34,597 bases of DNA from an uncultured SAR116 cluster alpha proteobacterium (GTDB lineage: Bacteria > Pseudomonadota > Alphaproteobacteria > Puniceispirillales > Marisalimonadaceae): assembly GCA_902618195.1 (NCBI GenBank), contig CACMZO010000014.1, positions 1 to 34,597 of the forward strand, given 5' to 3'. Under the pieces are notes generated by a model that had not been told where the DNA came from, did not search any database, and saw only the letters and a program-made list of their open reading frames with translations. A program made the translations under genes and the position numbers. This document shows, in pieces, positions 7,557-16,159 of this stretch. Numbering within the stretch: the first letter of the stretch is position 1; every line of letters begins with the position of its first letter.

Positions 7557-10325
7557 GTGGTTATTAATGCAAAAAAAGAACTTGTTAAATTAAAAAATTT
7601 TCTTAAAGAAAAACGAAAAATATCTATTGAAGACCCTTCAACTAATCCAATTTCTTCATTAGCACATCATATTTCAAAAAAATTGTTAGGTAAGGAAATT
7701 GATTTACAAAACATTGAATTAATAATTGATAATTTATCAAAAGAGCAAGTAAAAAGTAGAATTTCCTTTCTTAAAAAAAATGAGACACGTGATTTAAAAC
7801 AAACTATAACCAATATTACCAAAAAGAATGACTTAAATACATTTAAAGAATATAAAAATTTTTGGACTGCAATGAGAATAGGAACAGTTTTTACTGCTCA
7901 TCCAACTTTTAATCTCAATGATCAAACATGGAAAAATATTGTTATTGCTACCAGGTTAGAGGACTCAAACCATTTATTCAAAAACTTTCAGCAAAGAAGA
8001 ACAAAAAAAATTACTTTGCAAGAAGAGCATAAGGCAGCTCAGAACGCTATAAATAATTTTTGGGATGTAAGAAGAAATCTTTGTAGGATAATTTACGAAT
8101 TTGGAAAAAAAAAATGGCCAAAAGAATATAAAGGTTTCAAAACAAATATTATAAATTGTTCTACATGGGTTGGGTATGATCTTGACGGCAGAACGGATAT
8201 TGGATGGATAGATTCGTTTTCTTTAAGATTAAAAGAAAAATTATTGATGTTAGAAAAGTTAGATATTGATATCCAAAGGATAAAAAAACTAAATTCGCAT
8301 GACATTAGCTCAAATTTGATAAGTATATTAAAACAAGTAAGATATTTTACAAAATTTACTAAAGAAATTTTAAATTTAGTTAGTATGAATGACCGAATTG
8401 ATTTCTCACAATTGGAAGATAAATTAGAAAATTACAAAAAGTCTTACTTTAGTTCAAAAACTTTAACAGATAAAATTTTCAAACTTTCAAATATATGTAA
8501 AAACTTTGAAGTTTCTTCAGAGCTACTAATATTAGCCTCTGAAATTCAGAATAAAGGTTTTGGAGTTGGAGAGATTCAACTTAGATTTAATGCTTTACAG
8601 TTACACAATGCTTTTAGAGGGATACTTGAAATAAGTACTGACAGCGTATCAGTTAGAACAGATTTAAATAGATTATCAAATATAATAGAAACAGTAAGTT
8701 TTCAAAGGGTTTCATTTAAGGATATAGATGTAGAGCCGACAACTGCTAAAAGACAATTGATGTTGGTTAGTTTAATTATTAGATATATTGACAATTCTAT
8801 TCCTTTGAGACTCCTAATTGCTGAATGTGAACATCCTGCAACAATTTTATCAGCATTATATTTCGCAAAAAAATATGAAATCGATAAATCTTTAGACATA
8901 AGCCCATTATTTGAGACCTCAATATCTATAGAACGGGGTGCTAGAATTTTAGAACAGGCTTTAGATTGTAAACCCTTTTACAACTATATAAATAATAGAA
9001 AAAGAATAGCTATACAAACTGGTTTCTCTGATGCTGGTAGATTTATGGGACAAATAACCTCTTCACTTGCTGTAGAAAGATTGCAAGTAAAGTTAGCAGA
9101 AATTTTTCAGAAAAAATTAAGCAAAAAAATAGAAGTTGTAATGTTTAATACTCATGGTGAGAGTATTGGTAGAGGTGGACATCCAAATGGAATTGAGGAA
9201 AGAAACAAATATGTTTTTACCACATTTGCAAGAAATTCATTTATTAAAAAAGGTTTTTCTTTCAAACATGAAACCACATTTCAAGGTGGGGACGGCTATT
9301 TACGATTTGGAAATAAAGATATTGCTAAAAATTCAATTTCTTCTATTTTGAACTCCGAACTAATTCCGAACAATGTTAAAGAGGACATTTTTTATCAGGA
9401 TACGGATTATAGCTTAGATTTTTTTATAACTTTAAAGAAATGGCATCAAGATTTATATAATAATTGGGATTATTGGCAGTTTTTAGACTTATTCTCAAGC
9501 AACTTAGTGGTTCCTTCTGGATCAAGAACAAATAAAAGAACATCTGACTACTCAAATGAAAGAAAAGACCCGTCCCAAATAAGAGCAATATCACATAATG
9601 CAATTCTTCAACAATATGGATATTTAGCTCATATAGCTGGTGGCTTAGGAACTGCAGCAAGTGTCGACGCTGAAAAGTTTGAAGATTTGAGACAAAAATC
9701 AAGCAGGTTCAAACAATTAATAGAAGTTGGTTTGACTGCAAAAAAATTAAGTTCATTGAACACTCCTCTCGCTTACGCTCGACTATTAGATCAATCATAT
9801 TGGGTAGCAAGATCTTACACTAATTCAGAAAAAAATATGTATTGGGCCTTTAGAAAACTCTCTAAGGTATTAAAAAATGATAAAAGAGCTGAGAGTGTAG
9901 TTCGTCTCATTACAATGCTAAGAGACGATGCTCTAGATTTTAATTTAATTGCACCTGATGATTTGAATTTACATCCAGAAAGTAATGAGAGGATTACTTT
10001 AGATTTGCTGCAATCTATAAGACTAGCACTTATGACCCATGTTCTTCTCTTAACGTCTCAACTTCCAACATTTTCGGCTAGGGACAATTTAACCCCAGAA
10101 AATATATTATTGTCAGCTCTAAAAATGGATATTGAAAAAGTTGTATCTCAAATTAAATTAGCGTTTCCAAGAGTAAAAACAATTGGAGGTTTGGATACTT
10201 CAGTTGACACTAAAGATAATTATAAAAATATAAGGGATGATTTTGTAGATCCCCTATATATATGTAATGGTCTTATATTGGAGATAGGTGTTTTAATTTC
10301 CCATGCTTTTAATGCACATGGTTGA
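7557..10325 (+). CDS. ppc: phosphoenolpyruvate carboxylase, divergent form
   Basis: The enzyme adds bicarbonate to phosphoenolpyruvate to give oxaloacetate, refilling the citric acid cycle. The 922-residue length is normal. Visible family blocks are TAHPTFNL at 113-120 (the catalytic-histidine block, usually TAHPTE), GYDLDGRTDIGW near 205, THGESIGRGGHP near 532, QGGDGYLRFG near 575, SGSRTNKR near 655 and AISHNAILQQYGY near 680. The glycine-rich loop is FNTHGESIGRGG rather than the textbook FHGRGGSVGRGG. The C-terminus is FNAHG rather than the usual RNTG. It therefore belongs to a divergent branch, although the catalytic skeleton looks intact. The GTG start at 7557 is the only good N-terminus I see, with a weak ribosome site. 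Confidence 0.88.
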   Translation: MVINAKKELVKLKNFLKEKRKISIEDPSTNPISSLAHHISKKLLGKEIDLQNIELIIDNLSKEQVKSRISFLKKNETRDLKQTITNITKKNDLNTFKEYKNFWTAMRIGTVFTAHPTFNLNDQTWKNIVIATRLEDSNHLFKNFQQRRTKKITLQEEHKAAQNAINNFWDVRRNLCRIIYEFGKKKWPKEYKGFKTNIINCSTWVGYDLDGRTDIGWIDSFSLRLKEKLLMLEKLDIDIQRIKKLNSHDISSNLISILKQVRYFTKFTKEILNLVSMNDRIDFSQLEDKLENYKKSYFSSKTLTDKIFKLSNICKNFEVSSELLILASEIQNKGFGVGEIQLRFNALQLHNAFRGILEISTDSVSVRTDLNRLSNIIETVSFQRVSFKDIDVEPTTAKRQLMLVSLIIRYIDNSIPLRLLIAECEHPATILSALYFAKKYEIDKSLDISPLFETSISIERGARILEQALDCKPFYNYINNRKRIAIQTGFSDAGRFMGQITSSLAVERLQVKLAEIFQKKLSKKIEVVMFNTHGESIGRGGHPNGIEERNKYVFTTFARNSFIKKGFSFKHETTFQGGDGYLRFGNKDIAKNSISSILNSELIPNNVKEDIFYQDTDYSLDFFITLKKWHQDLYNNWDYWQFLDLFSSNLVVPSGSRTNKRTSDYSNERKDPSQIRAISHNAILQQYGYLAHIAGGLGTAASVDAEKFEDLRQKSSRFKQLIEVGLTAKKLSSLNTPLAYARLLDQSYWVARSYTNSEKNMYWAFRKLSKVLKNDKRAESVVRLITMLRDDALDFNLIAPDDLNLHPESNERITLDLLQSIRLALMTHVLLLTSQLPTFSARDNLTPENILLSALKMDIEKVVSQIKLAFPRVKTIGGLDTSVDTKDNYKNIRDDFVDPLYICNGLILEIGVLISHAFNAHG

Positions 10326-10413
10326 CGAAGATTAATAAAAAATTTTCAATTTGCACCAAACAATATACTAATAATTATTCATTTTTTTAAAAAAAATTAG
10401 CTATTATTTAACC

Positions 10414-11181
10414 TCAGTTGTGACGAAGGTTATCACACCTGAATTCATTTTTTCTAGAATGAAACCAAAACCTATTATTTCTTAACTTTACAATATCTCC
10501 AGTAGCAAACCATTCTTCATAAACACAAATATCACCTTTTACATGCAATTCGTCCTGAATTATTTTTGTTTCAGAAAAAACTTTATTTCCCATTAAAGTC
10601 AAAGTTTTTTTTCCTATTTTTAAATCTTCAACTTTTGCATCTGATGGTTTAATTGTTTCGTTAATGGCAATAGGACCAATTTCTGTCATTCCCCAATTAA
10701 CTATAAATGTACATCCTTTTTCTACAAATTTATTTATCAAAAATGCTGGAACACCGTCACTCCCACAAGTAATTATCTTTCCTTCTAAATTTAAATCTTT
10801 CCAACTCTTAGTCTTAATAATTGCTTTTGCCATTCTAGGTGTTAAATGGTTGTGAGTGAAATTTTTAATATTTTTAATCCACACAAACGGGTTAAATGAC
10901 TCAATAAAAACAGTAGCCTTAACCTCTAAAGCTGGCAAGGTTTGTGCTAATAATCCTGCTGCATGACCTAAACTACATACTGTATAAACTTTACTATTTT
11001 GAGTAATCATTTGAACTTCTCTAGCTATTTTATTAGCAATTTTAATTTTTCCATTTGGCTGGACAATACTTTTTTTCTTTCCCATTGTGCCACTTGTAGA
11101 AATAACTATTTCTTTATTACTATTTTTTATTAGATTTATATTTAATTTTTTTAAGTATTCATGAAACATAAAATTATTCAT
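10414..11181 (-). CDS. short AMP-binding (acyl-CoA synthetase-like) protein, possibly truncated
   Basis: Core motifs of the adenylate-forming family are clear: TSGTMGKKKS near residue 30 (the phosphate-binding loop), NWGMTEIGP near residue 167 (the A5 motif) and EEWFATGDIV near residue 225 (the A7 region). At 255 residues it is about half the usual size. It lacks the N-terminal portion and ends at SRKNEFRCDNLRHN, in the hinge before the C-terminal lysine domain that many homologues need for adenylation. It may be a truncated gene or a stand-alone short variant. It is convergent with the PEP carboxylase gene. Confidence 0.75.
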   Translation of the reverse strand: MNNFMFHEYLKKLNINLIKNSNKEIVISTSGTMGKKKSIVQPNGKIKIANKIAREVQMITQNSKVYTVCSLGHAAGLLAQTLPALEVKATVFIESFNPFVWIKNIKNFTHNHLTPRMAKAIIKTKSWKDLNLEGKIITCGSDGVPAFLINKFVEKGCTFIVNWGMTEIGPIAINETIKPSDAKVEDLKIGKKTLTLMGNKVFSETKIIQDELHVKGDICVYEEWFATGDIVKLRNNRFWFHSRKNEFRCDNLRHN

Positions 11182-11356
11182 CTATTTATATCAACTAAAC
11201 AATATAAGTAAAAATAAAATGGAGATTAATTATTTTAATCTCTATCAATAATTAATCTTAAACTGATTTATAGATTGAAAAAATTCAATTTAAAAAATCG
11301 TGTTAAATTAAATGAATAAAATAACAAATAGGATTACTTTGGAGTATAAATAAATT

Positions 11357-11662
11357 TTATGAAATTATTTCATCTGTATGATTATCAACTATAACTGGAT
11401 TTTTATAAAATTTTATATCAGGTGATGAATATCTATCAGTAATCCACTTTATTCTATCTTCATCAAACCAACTCTTTGCATTCTCCATATTATCAAAACA
11501 ATAAATTCCACCTGCTAAATTCTTTGAAGTGTCACAGATATAGTTTTTTCTAATTAAACCTGGAGTATCTTTATAAATTGGAGATGTTTCTAAAAACTTT
11601 TCCTTTAAAATTAGTTCAGTTAATTCAGAATCTATTTTAAAGGTAACAATCGCAATAATCAT
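11357..11662 (-). CDS. YdhR-like putative monooxygenase
   Basis: The 101-residue protein has the layout of the YdhR family (small dimeric alpha/beta barrel). It has a beta strand MIIAIVTFKI, the helix LTELILKEKFLETSPIYKDTPGLIRK, the strand and turn NYICDTSKNLAGGIYCFDNMENAKSWF, and a short C-terminal strand. The 'P-G-L-I-x-K ... G-G-x-Y-x-F-x-x-x-x-x-A' pattern is characteristic. Members are annotated as monooxygenases, but activity is rarely shown. ATG 11662 has AAGGA at a normal distance. It is another member of the set of small barrel proteins in this part of the window. Confidence 0.75.
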   Translation of the reverse strand: MIIAIVTFKIDSELTELILKEKFLETSPIYKDTPGLIRKNYICDTSKNLAGGIYCFDNMENAKSWFDEDRIKWITDRYSSPDIKFYKNPVIVDNHTDEIIS

Positions 11663-12058
11663 TATAAAAATCCTTAATTACTAAATGGAATTTATAGCAT
11701 AATCAAATTCGTTTAGATTAGTAAAGTATTTACTATTTTTTGACTTATATGCTTTCTTTATAAAAACTTATCATATAAGGTTCTTTTAGTAAAAATAGAT
11801 GATTAAAATGGGATAACGAGGAGGAGGGTAGGATTTGAACCTAAGATCTTTAAGTTATGAGCCTAACGATCTTTTAATTTATTTAATTTTTGGTGTTGGT
11901 TTGCTATGAAAGTTGCTATGAAACCCAAATAAAAAATTTATAGCTGTTGCTTTATTGATGATGACCTTTAATAAGGTTTATGTTGCCTGACGGCCTCACT
12001 GATATTAAACTTTATAGTATAAGTTGAATTTAATACTAATGATTAAAAGGAAATTGAT
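11663..12058. other. 396-base intergenic region holding a tRNA 3' half and integration-like sequence
   Basis: No intact gene. It contains a broken initiator-type tRNA 3' half on the minus strand (11821-11869), flanking sequence shared with the repeats at 13.9, 14.5 and 16.3 kb (11797-11827), a 10-base direct repeat TGCTATGAAA (11902-11911 and 11914-11923), and a short in-frame stretch PDGLTDIKL (11986-12012) that resembles the first residues of tyrosine integrases. Confidence 0.5.
11821..11869 (-). pseudogene. tRNA-fMet-like 3' half, a likely attachment-site remnant
   Basis: Read on the minus strand, this is an anticodon arm TTAGG-CTCATAA-CTTAA with a CAT anticodon, then a short variable region, a T arm with loop TTCAAAT between TTAGG and CCTAC, and CCTCCTC as the 3' acceptor strand. 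The CTCATAA loop is the initiator-type sequence. The outermost T-stem pair is mismatched and the 5' half (D arm and 5' acceptor strand) is absent, so it cannot be a working tRNA. A lone tRNA 3' half is the usual scar or boundary of an element that integrated into a tRNA gene. Confidence 0.65.
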
Positions 12059-13153
12059 TTGAAAAAACCTTTAGTTAAGAGCTTTTCTGTGATCACTGTA
12101 AATGTTCCCTTAAAAAGACCTATTGTTGCCTCATTAGGAACATTTGAATATTGGCCGTACATGCTAATTGAAATAACTTTGAGCGATGGAACAATTGGTA
12201 AGGGTTACATTGGTCCATACTTAGTAAATTATACGCAAACTATTTCTTCAGCAATGAAAGAGCTTTTTAAAAATTTTCAAGATAGAGAAATTGCCCCTTA
12301 TCAGTTTTATAATGAAGGTATGAATCATTTAAGTTTACTAGGAAGATCAGGAATTGCTCTTTATGCTTTGGCCGGACTAGACATAGCATTCTGGGATGCT
12401 AGTTCTAAAATATGCAATGAGCCATTATGTGTTCACTTAGGTGGATCAGTAGGTAAGGTTAAGGCATATAATTCCAGTGGATTGTGGTTAGATCATCCTC
12501 AAACATTATATGATGAAGCATTAACTCTAATAGCTGAAGGAAATTTTGATGCTGTAAAGGTTAGATTAGGTAGAAAAAAATTAGATGAAGACCTCAAAGC
12601 AATTGAAAATGTTAAAAGAGGTATTGGGGTTAATTCAGAACTTCTTTGTGATTTCAATCAATGCTTATCACTACCACAAGCAATACACAGATTAAATAAT
12701 TTGGATGAACAGGGATTATATTGGTTTGAGGAACCAATAAAATATTATGAGTTTGAAGGTTATAAAGAATTAAGAAAAAGAATGAAAACACCTATCATTT
12801 TAGGAGAAAACTTTCATGGTTATAATGATGCTTTTACTGCTCTAAAAAATCAAATTTCTGATTTTATAATGCCAGATTTATTGAGGATTGGTGGTGTAAG
12901 TGCTTGGCTCAAAACTGCATCTATTGCTGAAGCATTTCAAATATCTGTTTCTTCTCATTTGTACCACGAAGTTTCATCTCATCTAATGCGTGTAACACCA
13001 ACAGCTGGTTTTTTAGAGTGGACTAGATGGTCTAACATCATTTTAGAGGAACCATATGAATTAAGTAATGGACATGTAGTTATACCCAATAAAATAGGTA
13101 CTGGAATTGATTTTAATAAAGAGACAATTAAAAAATATGAATATAAATTTTAA
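12059..13153 (+). CDS. mandelate racemase/muconate lactonizing-type enolase superfamily enzyme
   Basis: The 364-residue protein has the full enolase-superfamily plan. The N-terminal capping domain runs to about residue 120. A KVR motif (VKVRLG, about residue 168) corresponds to the KxK/KxR base motif. Metal ligands appear in order as DFNQ (about 200), EEP (about 227) and GENF (about 253), followed by a DLLRIGG strand. The second base is the H in SSHLYHEV (about 303), with a final FLEW. This is the mandelate racemase subgroup, which abstracts the alpha-proton of a carboxylate, typically as a sugar-acid dehydratase or racemase. The substrate is not deducible. It starts at TTG 12059 behind AAAAGGAAA. 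Confidence 0.88.
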   Translation: MKKPLVKSFSVITVNVPLKRPIVASLGTFEYWPYMLIEITLSDGTIGKGYIGPYLVNYTQTISSAMKELFKNFQDREIAPYQFYNEGMNHLSLLGRSGIALYALAGLDIAFWDASSKICNEPLCVHLGGSVGKVKAYNSSGLWLDHPQTLYDEALTLIAEGNFDAVKVRLGRKKLDEDLKAIENVKRGIGVNSELLCDFNQCLSLPQAIHRLNNLDEQGLYWFEEPIKYYEFEGYKELRKRMKTPIILGENFHGYNDAFTALKNQISDFIMPDLLRIGGVSAWLKTASIAEAFQISVSSHLYHEVSSHLMRVTPTAGFLEWTRWSNIILEEPYELSNGHVVIPNKIGTGIDFNKETIKKYEYKF

Positions 13154-13445
13154 ATTATTTTAGTAGTCCATTGAACACAACAAAAGCTAACCCTCAGGGT
13201 CAATGGTGCAGTAGTCATCGACATTAACATGTAAGATTAATTAAGAAAACACCCGCTGATAAAGATATAAATTTATGATAAAATCGAACCCCTAATTAGA
13301 CAAATCTTGCATGTGTTGAAAAAATATTGCAATACACCACAACAATCATAAAAATAATAAAAAAAATATATCAATAAGAAACTTATTTATTCACAATATA
13401 TAACTTTATAAATTAATCTAAAAATTTAATTTTGGACTCTGAAGA

Positions 13446-13730
13446 CTAGCCCATAAAATAATTACTTATCTGAGTTATTGGAGTAGTTGATGAAACATCG
13501 GCACCCCCCGCTTCTCTTATGGCAACTATTTCCTCTTGTTCGCCAAATGATTTTAAGAAAGATGGGTCTTTCATTTCTACTAAAACATAAACAGCAGTTT
13601 CGTCAGCATTACAACCAGCCCAGAGGATTTTAGACCCAACTTCATTCATTCGTGGCTCTAGACCTTGAGCCATTTGAGACCAAGTTTCCCATCCTTTTAA
13701 AATATTAATTTTAACTAGCATATTTACCAT
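13446..13730 (-). CDS. small protein, DUF3764-like
   Basis: This 94-residue protein starts at ATG 13730 with AGGAG nine bases upstream. It has a beta strand MLVKINILKG, a W-containing segment (WETWSQMAQGLEPRMNEV), a strand AVYVLVEMKDPSFLKSF and a C-terminal tail with a GGADVSSTTPI motif. The layout matches the protein at 4972-5229 and is typical of small dimeric barrel proteins. I do not know a function. Repeat element A sits immediately upstream of its start, so the gene and the repeat may form a cassette. Confidence 0.6.
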   Translation of the reverse strand: MVNMLVKINILKGWETWSQMAQGLEPRMNEVGSKILWAGCNADETAVYVLVEMKDPSFLKSFGEQEEIVAIREAGGADVSSTTPITQISNYFMG

Positions 13731-13766
13731 TCTATATCTCCTAATTTAAAAAATGTGTTTTCATTT

Positions 13767-13902
13767 TAGACGAATTTATAGATTGAATAAAAGTTAATCT
13801 ATAAAATACTTATTGACTAAATTGTAGACTGAATAATGATTAGACTATAAAATCTAACTAAATCAGATGATTAAGATGGAATAATGAGGAGGTTGTCTCC
13901 TT
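13767..13902. repeat. intergenic repeat element A (two tandem units plus terminal hairpin)
   Basis: It contains a perfect 8-bp inverted repeat TATAGATT/AATCTATA (13777-13784 and 13796-13803). A second similar unit follows, with GTAGACTGAATAATGATTAG. Next come the string CAGATGATTAAGATGGAATA and the hairpin GGAG-GTTGT-CTCC (13888-13900). The same parts in the same order occur at 14378-14497 and 16160-16272. The CAGATGATTAAGATGG to GAGGAGG stretch also matches the DNA next to the tRNA remnant at 11.8 kb. Confidence 0.75.
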
Positions 13903-13996
13903 CATAGAATTAACATTTTTATAAAATTATATTAGTATAGGAGTACGTCCTTTGTAAGAACATTGATGATGTTTGTTTCGCTGGAGTGTTTATTGA

Positions 13997-14371
13997 ATGA
14001 GTGAAAATAATGAAAAAGAAGTTCTGAAAGCGTATGAAAAATATTTAGTATATTTTCTAAACAACGATATGGATGGCATCAATTCATTAGTTAAATTCCC
14101 TATTACATATATTGCTGATGGAGAATGTAAATCGTTAAATACTTTCCCAGTCAAACCAAAAGAAATGATGGATAGCAAACAATGGGATACTACAATTGAC
14201 ACAAATACTTACACTCATGGTACAAATTCTACTAAAGGTCATGTTATCAGTAGTGGTACCAGGATAAGAAAAGATAAATCGGTAATAGAAAAATATACAG
14301 TTTTCTATGCATTTACTAAAACTAATGATGGATGGAAAATGTATGCTATATCAGATATAATTTTAGACTAG
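13997..14371 (+). CDS. NTF2-like (SnoaL-type) protein
   Basis: The 124-residue protein has an NTF2-like cone layout. A long N-terminal helix (EKEVLKAYEKYLVYFLNNDMDGINSLV) leads into a strand FPITYIADGE. Then come a helix and two long strands, TKGHVISSGTRIRKDKS and IEKYTVFYAFTKTNDGWKMYAIS, ending in the usual 'G-W-K-M-x-x-I-S-D' edge strand. Members are small-molecule enzymes or binding proteins, and the ligand here is unknown. It lies between repeat elements A (13767) and B (14378), so it could be a single-gene cassette. Confidence 0.75.
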   Translation: MSENNEKEVLKAYEKYLVYFLNNDMDGINSLVKFPITYIADGECKSLNTFPVKPKEMMDSKQWDTTIDTNTYTHGTNSTKGHVISSGTRIRKDKSVIEKYTVFYAFTKTNDGWKMYAISDIILD

Positions 14372-14377
14372 TTTATA

Positions 14378-14497
14378 AAATGAATAAGAATAAATTTATA
14401 ACATATTTGTGGACTAAAATGTGGATTGAAAAACTAATAGTCCATAAAATACAAGTGAAACAGATGATTAAGATGAAATAACGATGAGCTTGTCTCA
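14378..14497. repeat. intergenic repeat element B
   Basis: It has a 9-bp inverted repeat TGTGGACTA/TAGTCCATA (14408-14416 and 14438-14446, with one G-T pair), then CAGATGATTAAGATG and a hairpin TGAG-CTTGT-CTCA (14485-14497). Relative to copies A and C, both arms of the terminal stem changed together (GGAG/CTCC to TGAG/CTCA). That is compensatory change and suggests the folded form matters. Confidence 0.75.
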
Positions 14498-14514
14498 GCC
14501 AATAAGTTGACTTC

Positions 14515-15141
14515 TTAAAGTTGACTTTCTATTAGAAGAATTCTGTCTTGACCAAAGTACATTTTGTTTTCATTTAAAAAGAAAGTTGGTGACCCAAACC
14601 CTCCACGATCTACGAGTTCTTGAGTGTTATCTTTTAGTCTATCCTTAGTGTCTTGTTGCTGAAGAAAATTTAAAAACTTCTTGGGATTTATATCTAAATT
14701 TTCAACAATCTTAATAAGATTTTCTTCTAAGGATATATCTAAGCCATCAGTCCAATATGCATAAAATATTGAATTAACGTAATTTTCAATACCCCCTTTA
14801 TCTATAAACATAAAGGCACCCCTCATCGCTTTAACAGTGTTTACAGGAAAAACTTTTGGAGAAAAGCCTTCCCCAAAACCATCGTGGTTGATTATAATAT
14901 TTCTAAAGTGACACCAGTCTTTTAAATCTTCAAAATAGTATTTTAATTTTTCCTTGACTGGGTTTGGGTTATTTCTTGCCTCATAAACACTTGGGTTAGT
15001 TGTATTAAAAATACCTCCAACTAAAATAGGCTTCCAAATAATTTCAAAATCTTTTCTTTTTGATAAATCTGTTATCCCTTTAAAAGCTAGATAAGTCCAA
15101 GGGCTACCACAATCAAAAAAATATTCAATCTTATTTTTCAT
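14515..15141 (-). CDS. DsbA-family / 2-hydroxychromene-2-carboxylate isomerase-like protein
   Basis: The 208-residue protein has the thioredoxin-like fold with helical insert of HCCA isomerase and kappa-class GST. It starts with IEYFFDCGSPWTYLAF, where the SPW(S/T)YLA motif holds the catalytic serine/cysteine site of this group. WKPILVGGIFN follows, then a helical domain with FPVNTVKAMRGAF, and the conserved cis-proline region FGSPTFFLNENKMYFGQDR near the C-terminus. These enzymes isomerise glutathione adducts in aromatic degradation or act as oxidoreductases. Degradation of an aromatic compound would fit the decayed hydratase at 3.0 kb, but the two are far apart. Confidence 0.85.
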   Translation of the reverse strand: MKNKIEYFFDCGSPWTYLAFKGITDLSKRKDFEIIWKPILVGGIFNTTNPSVYEARNNPNPVKEKLKYYFEDLKDWCHFRNIIINHDGFGEGFSPKVFPVNTVKAMRGAFMFIDKGGIENYVNSIFYAYWTDGLDISLEENLIKIVENLDINPKKFLNFLQQQDTKDRLKDNTQELVDRGGFGSPTFFLNENKMYFGQDRILLIESQL

Positions 15142-15342
15142 CTCAATAATAATCTAACTTAGTCATGATTGTGTAAAGTTGCAATTTATTTTAATAATAA
15201 AAATGCCCAATTAATGTACTTTTTAAATTTTTTTAATAAATATTAAAAACTTGTTTTTGTTGGACATTTATTTTTTAATAATGACATGAATATATTCTTT
15301 GTCTTAAATTTCTTAAATTAAAATAATTGTACCTATTCTAAA

Positions 15343-16125
15343 ATGCCGATAGCTGATATAAATGGTAATAAAATTAATTATATAGATACAGGTGGAAATA
15401 AACCTGTCATTATTTTTAGTCATGGTTTTTTTTTAAATCTAACGAGTTTTGATAAACAAGTAAATGTTTTAAAAGACACCTATAGATGTGTAGCCTGGGA
15501 TGAAAGAGGGTTTGGCAAATCAGTAACAAACAAATATTTTACTTATTGGGACTCTGCAAATGATGCAATTTCTTTATTAAATCATCTTAACATTTCAGAA
15601 GCAGTGTTTGCGGGTGTAAGTAAAGGTGGTTTCATATCACTTAGAGCTTATTTGACAAAACCTGATATGGTCAAAGGCATAATTCTAATTGGAAGTGATT
15701 CAGGTACTTTTACTAATGATGAACAAATTGAGTTTTCAGATTTAACAGAACATTGGTGTAATTCAAAAGTTTTAGGTGATGCAGCAGAAGCTGTTGGTGA
15801 AATCTATTTTGGAGATGACCCACAAAAATTAAAATGGATTGAATATTGGGAAAATTCAGACCGTACCAATGTAAAATATCCTGCTCAAGCTCTCCTTTTA
15901 AGAGATAATATTACTCATAAGCTGAAAGACATTGAGTGCCCTATTTTAATTATTCATGGCAAAAACGATTCTGCAATTACAATTGATAAAGCTAGAGCCT
16001 TATCTAAGAGAGTTCCTAATTTATTTAAACTTGTTGAGATTGATGGACCTCATGGACCAAATTGCACACATCCGACGGAAACAAACAACTCTATAAAAGA
16101 ATTTATGGAATATTTAAATAGCTAA
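15343..16125 (+). CDS. alpha/beta hydrolase
   Basis: The 260-residue length and motifs are those of a standard alpha/beta hydrolase. There is an oxyanion segment (IFSHGFFLN near residue 28), a WDERGFGKS turn near residue 53, and the nucleophile elbow GVSKGG near residue 91 with the catalytic serine. The acid is in LIIHGKNDSAI near residue 208 and the histidine in GPHGPNCTHP near residue 245. It most resembles carboxylesterases or meta-cleavage-type hydrolases; the substrate is unknown. It is divergent from the DsbA-like gene and followed by repeat element C. Confidence 0.88.
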   Translation: MPIADINGNKINYIDTGGNKPVIIFSHGFFLNLTSFDKQVNVLKDTYRCVAWDERGFGKSVTNKYFTYWDSANDAISLLNHLNISEAVFAGVSKGGFISLRAYLTKPDMVKGIILIGSDSGTFTNDEQIEFSDLTEHWCNSKVLGDAAEAVGEIYFGDDPQKLKWIEYWENSDRTNVKYPAQALLLRDNITHKLKDIECPILIIHGKNDSAITIDKARALSKRVPNLFKLVEIDGPHGPNCTHPTETNNSIKEFMEYLNS

Positions 16126-16159
16126 TATTTGATTTTTTATAAAACTTTTTATTTAAAAC

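Noticed and set aside
8093-9702. Several short frames on either strand inside the PEP carboxylase gene
   Set aside because: All are shadows of a long gene with clear family motifs.
11821-11869. Functional tRNA gene
   Set aside because: The D arm and 5' acceptor strand are absent and the T stem has a mismatch.
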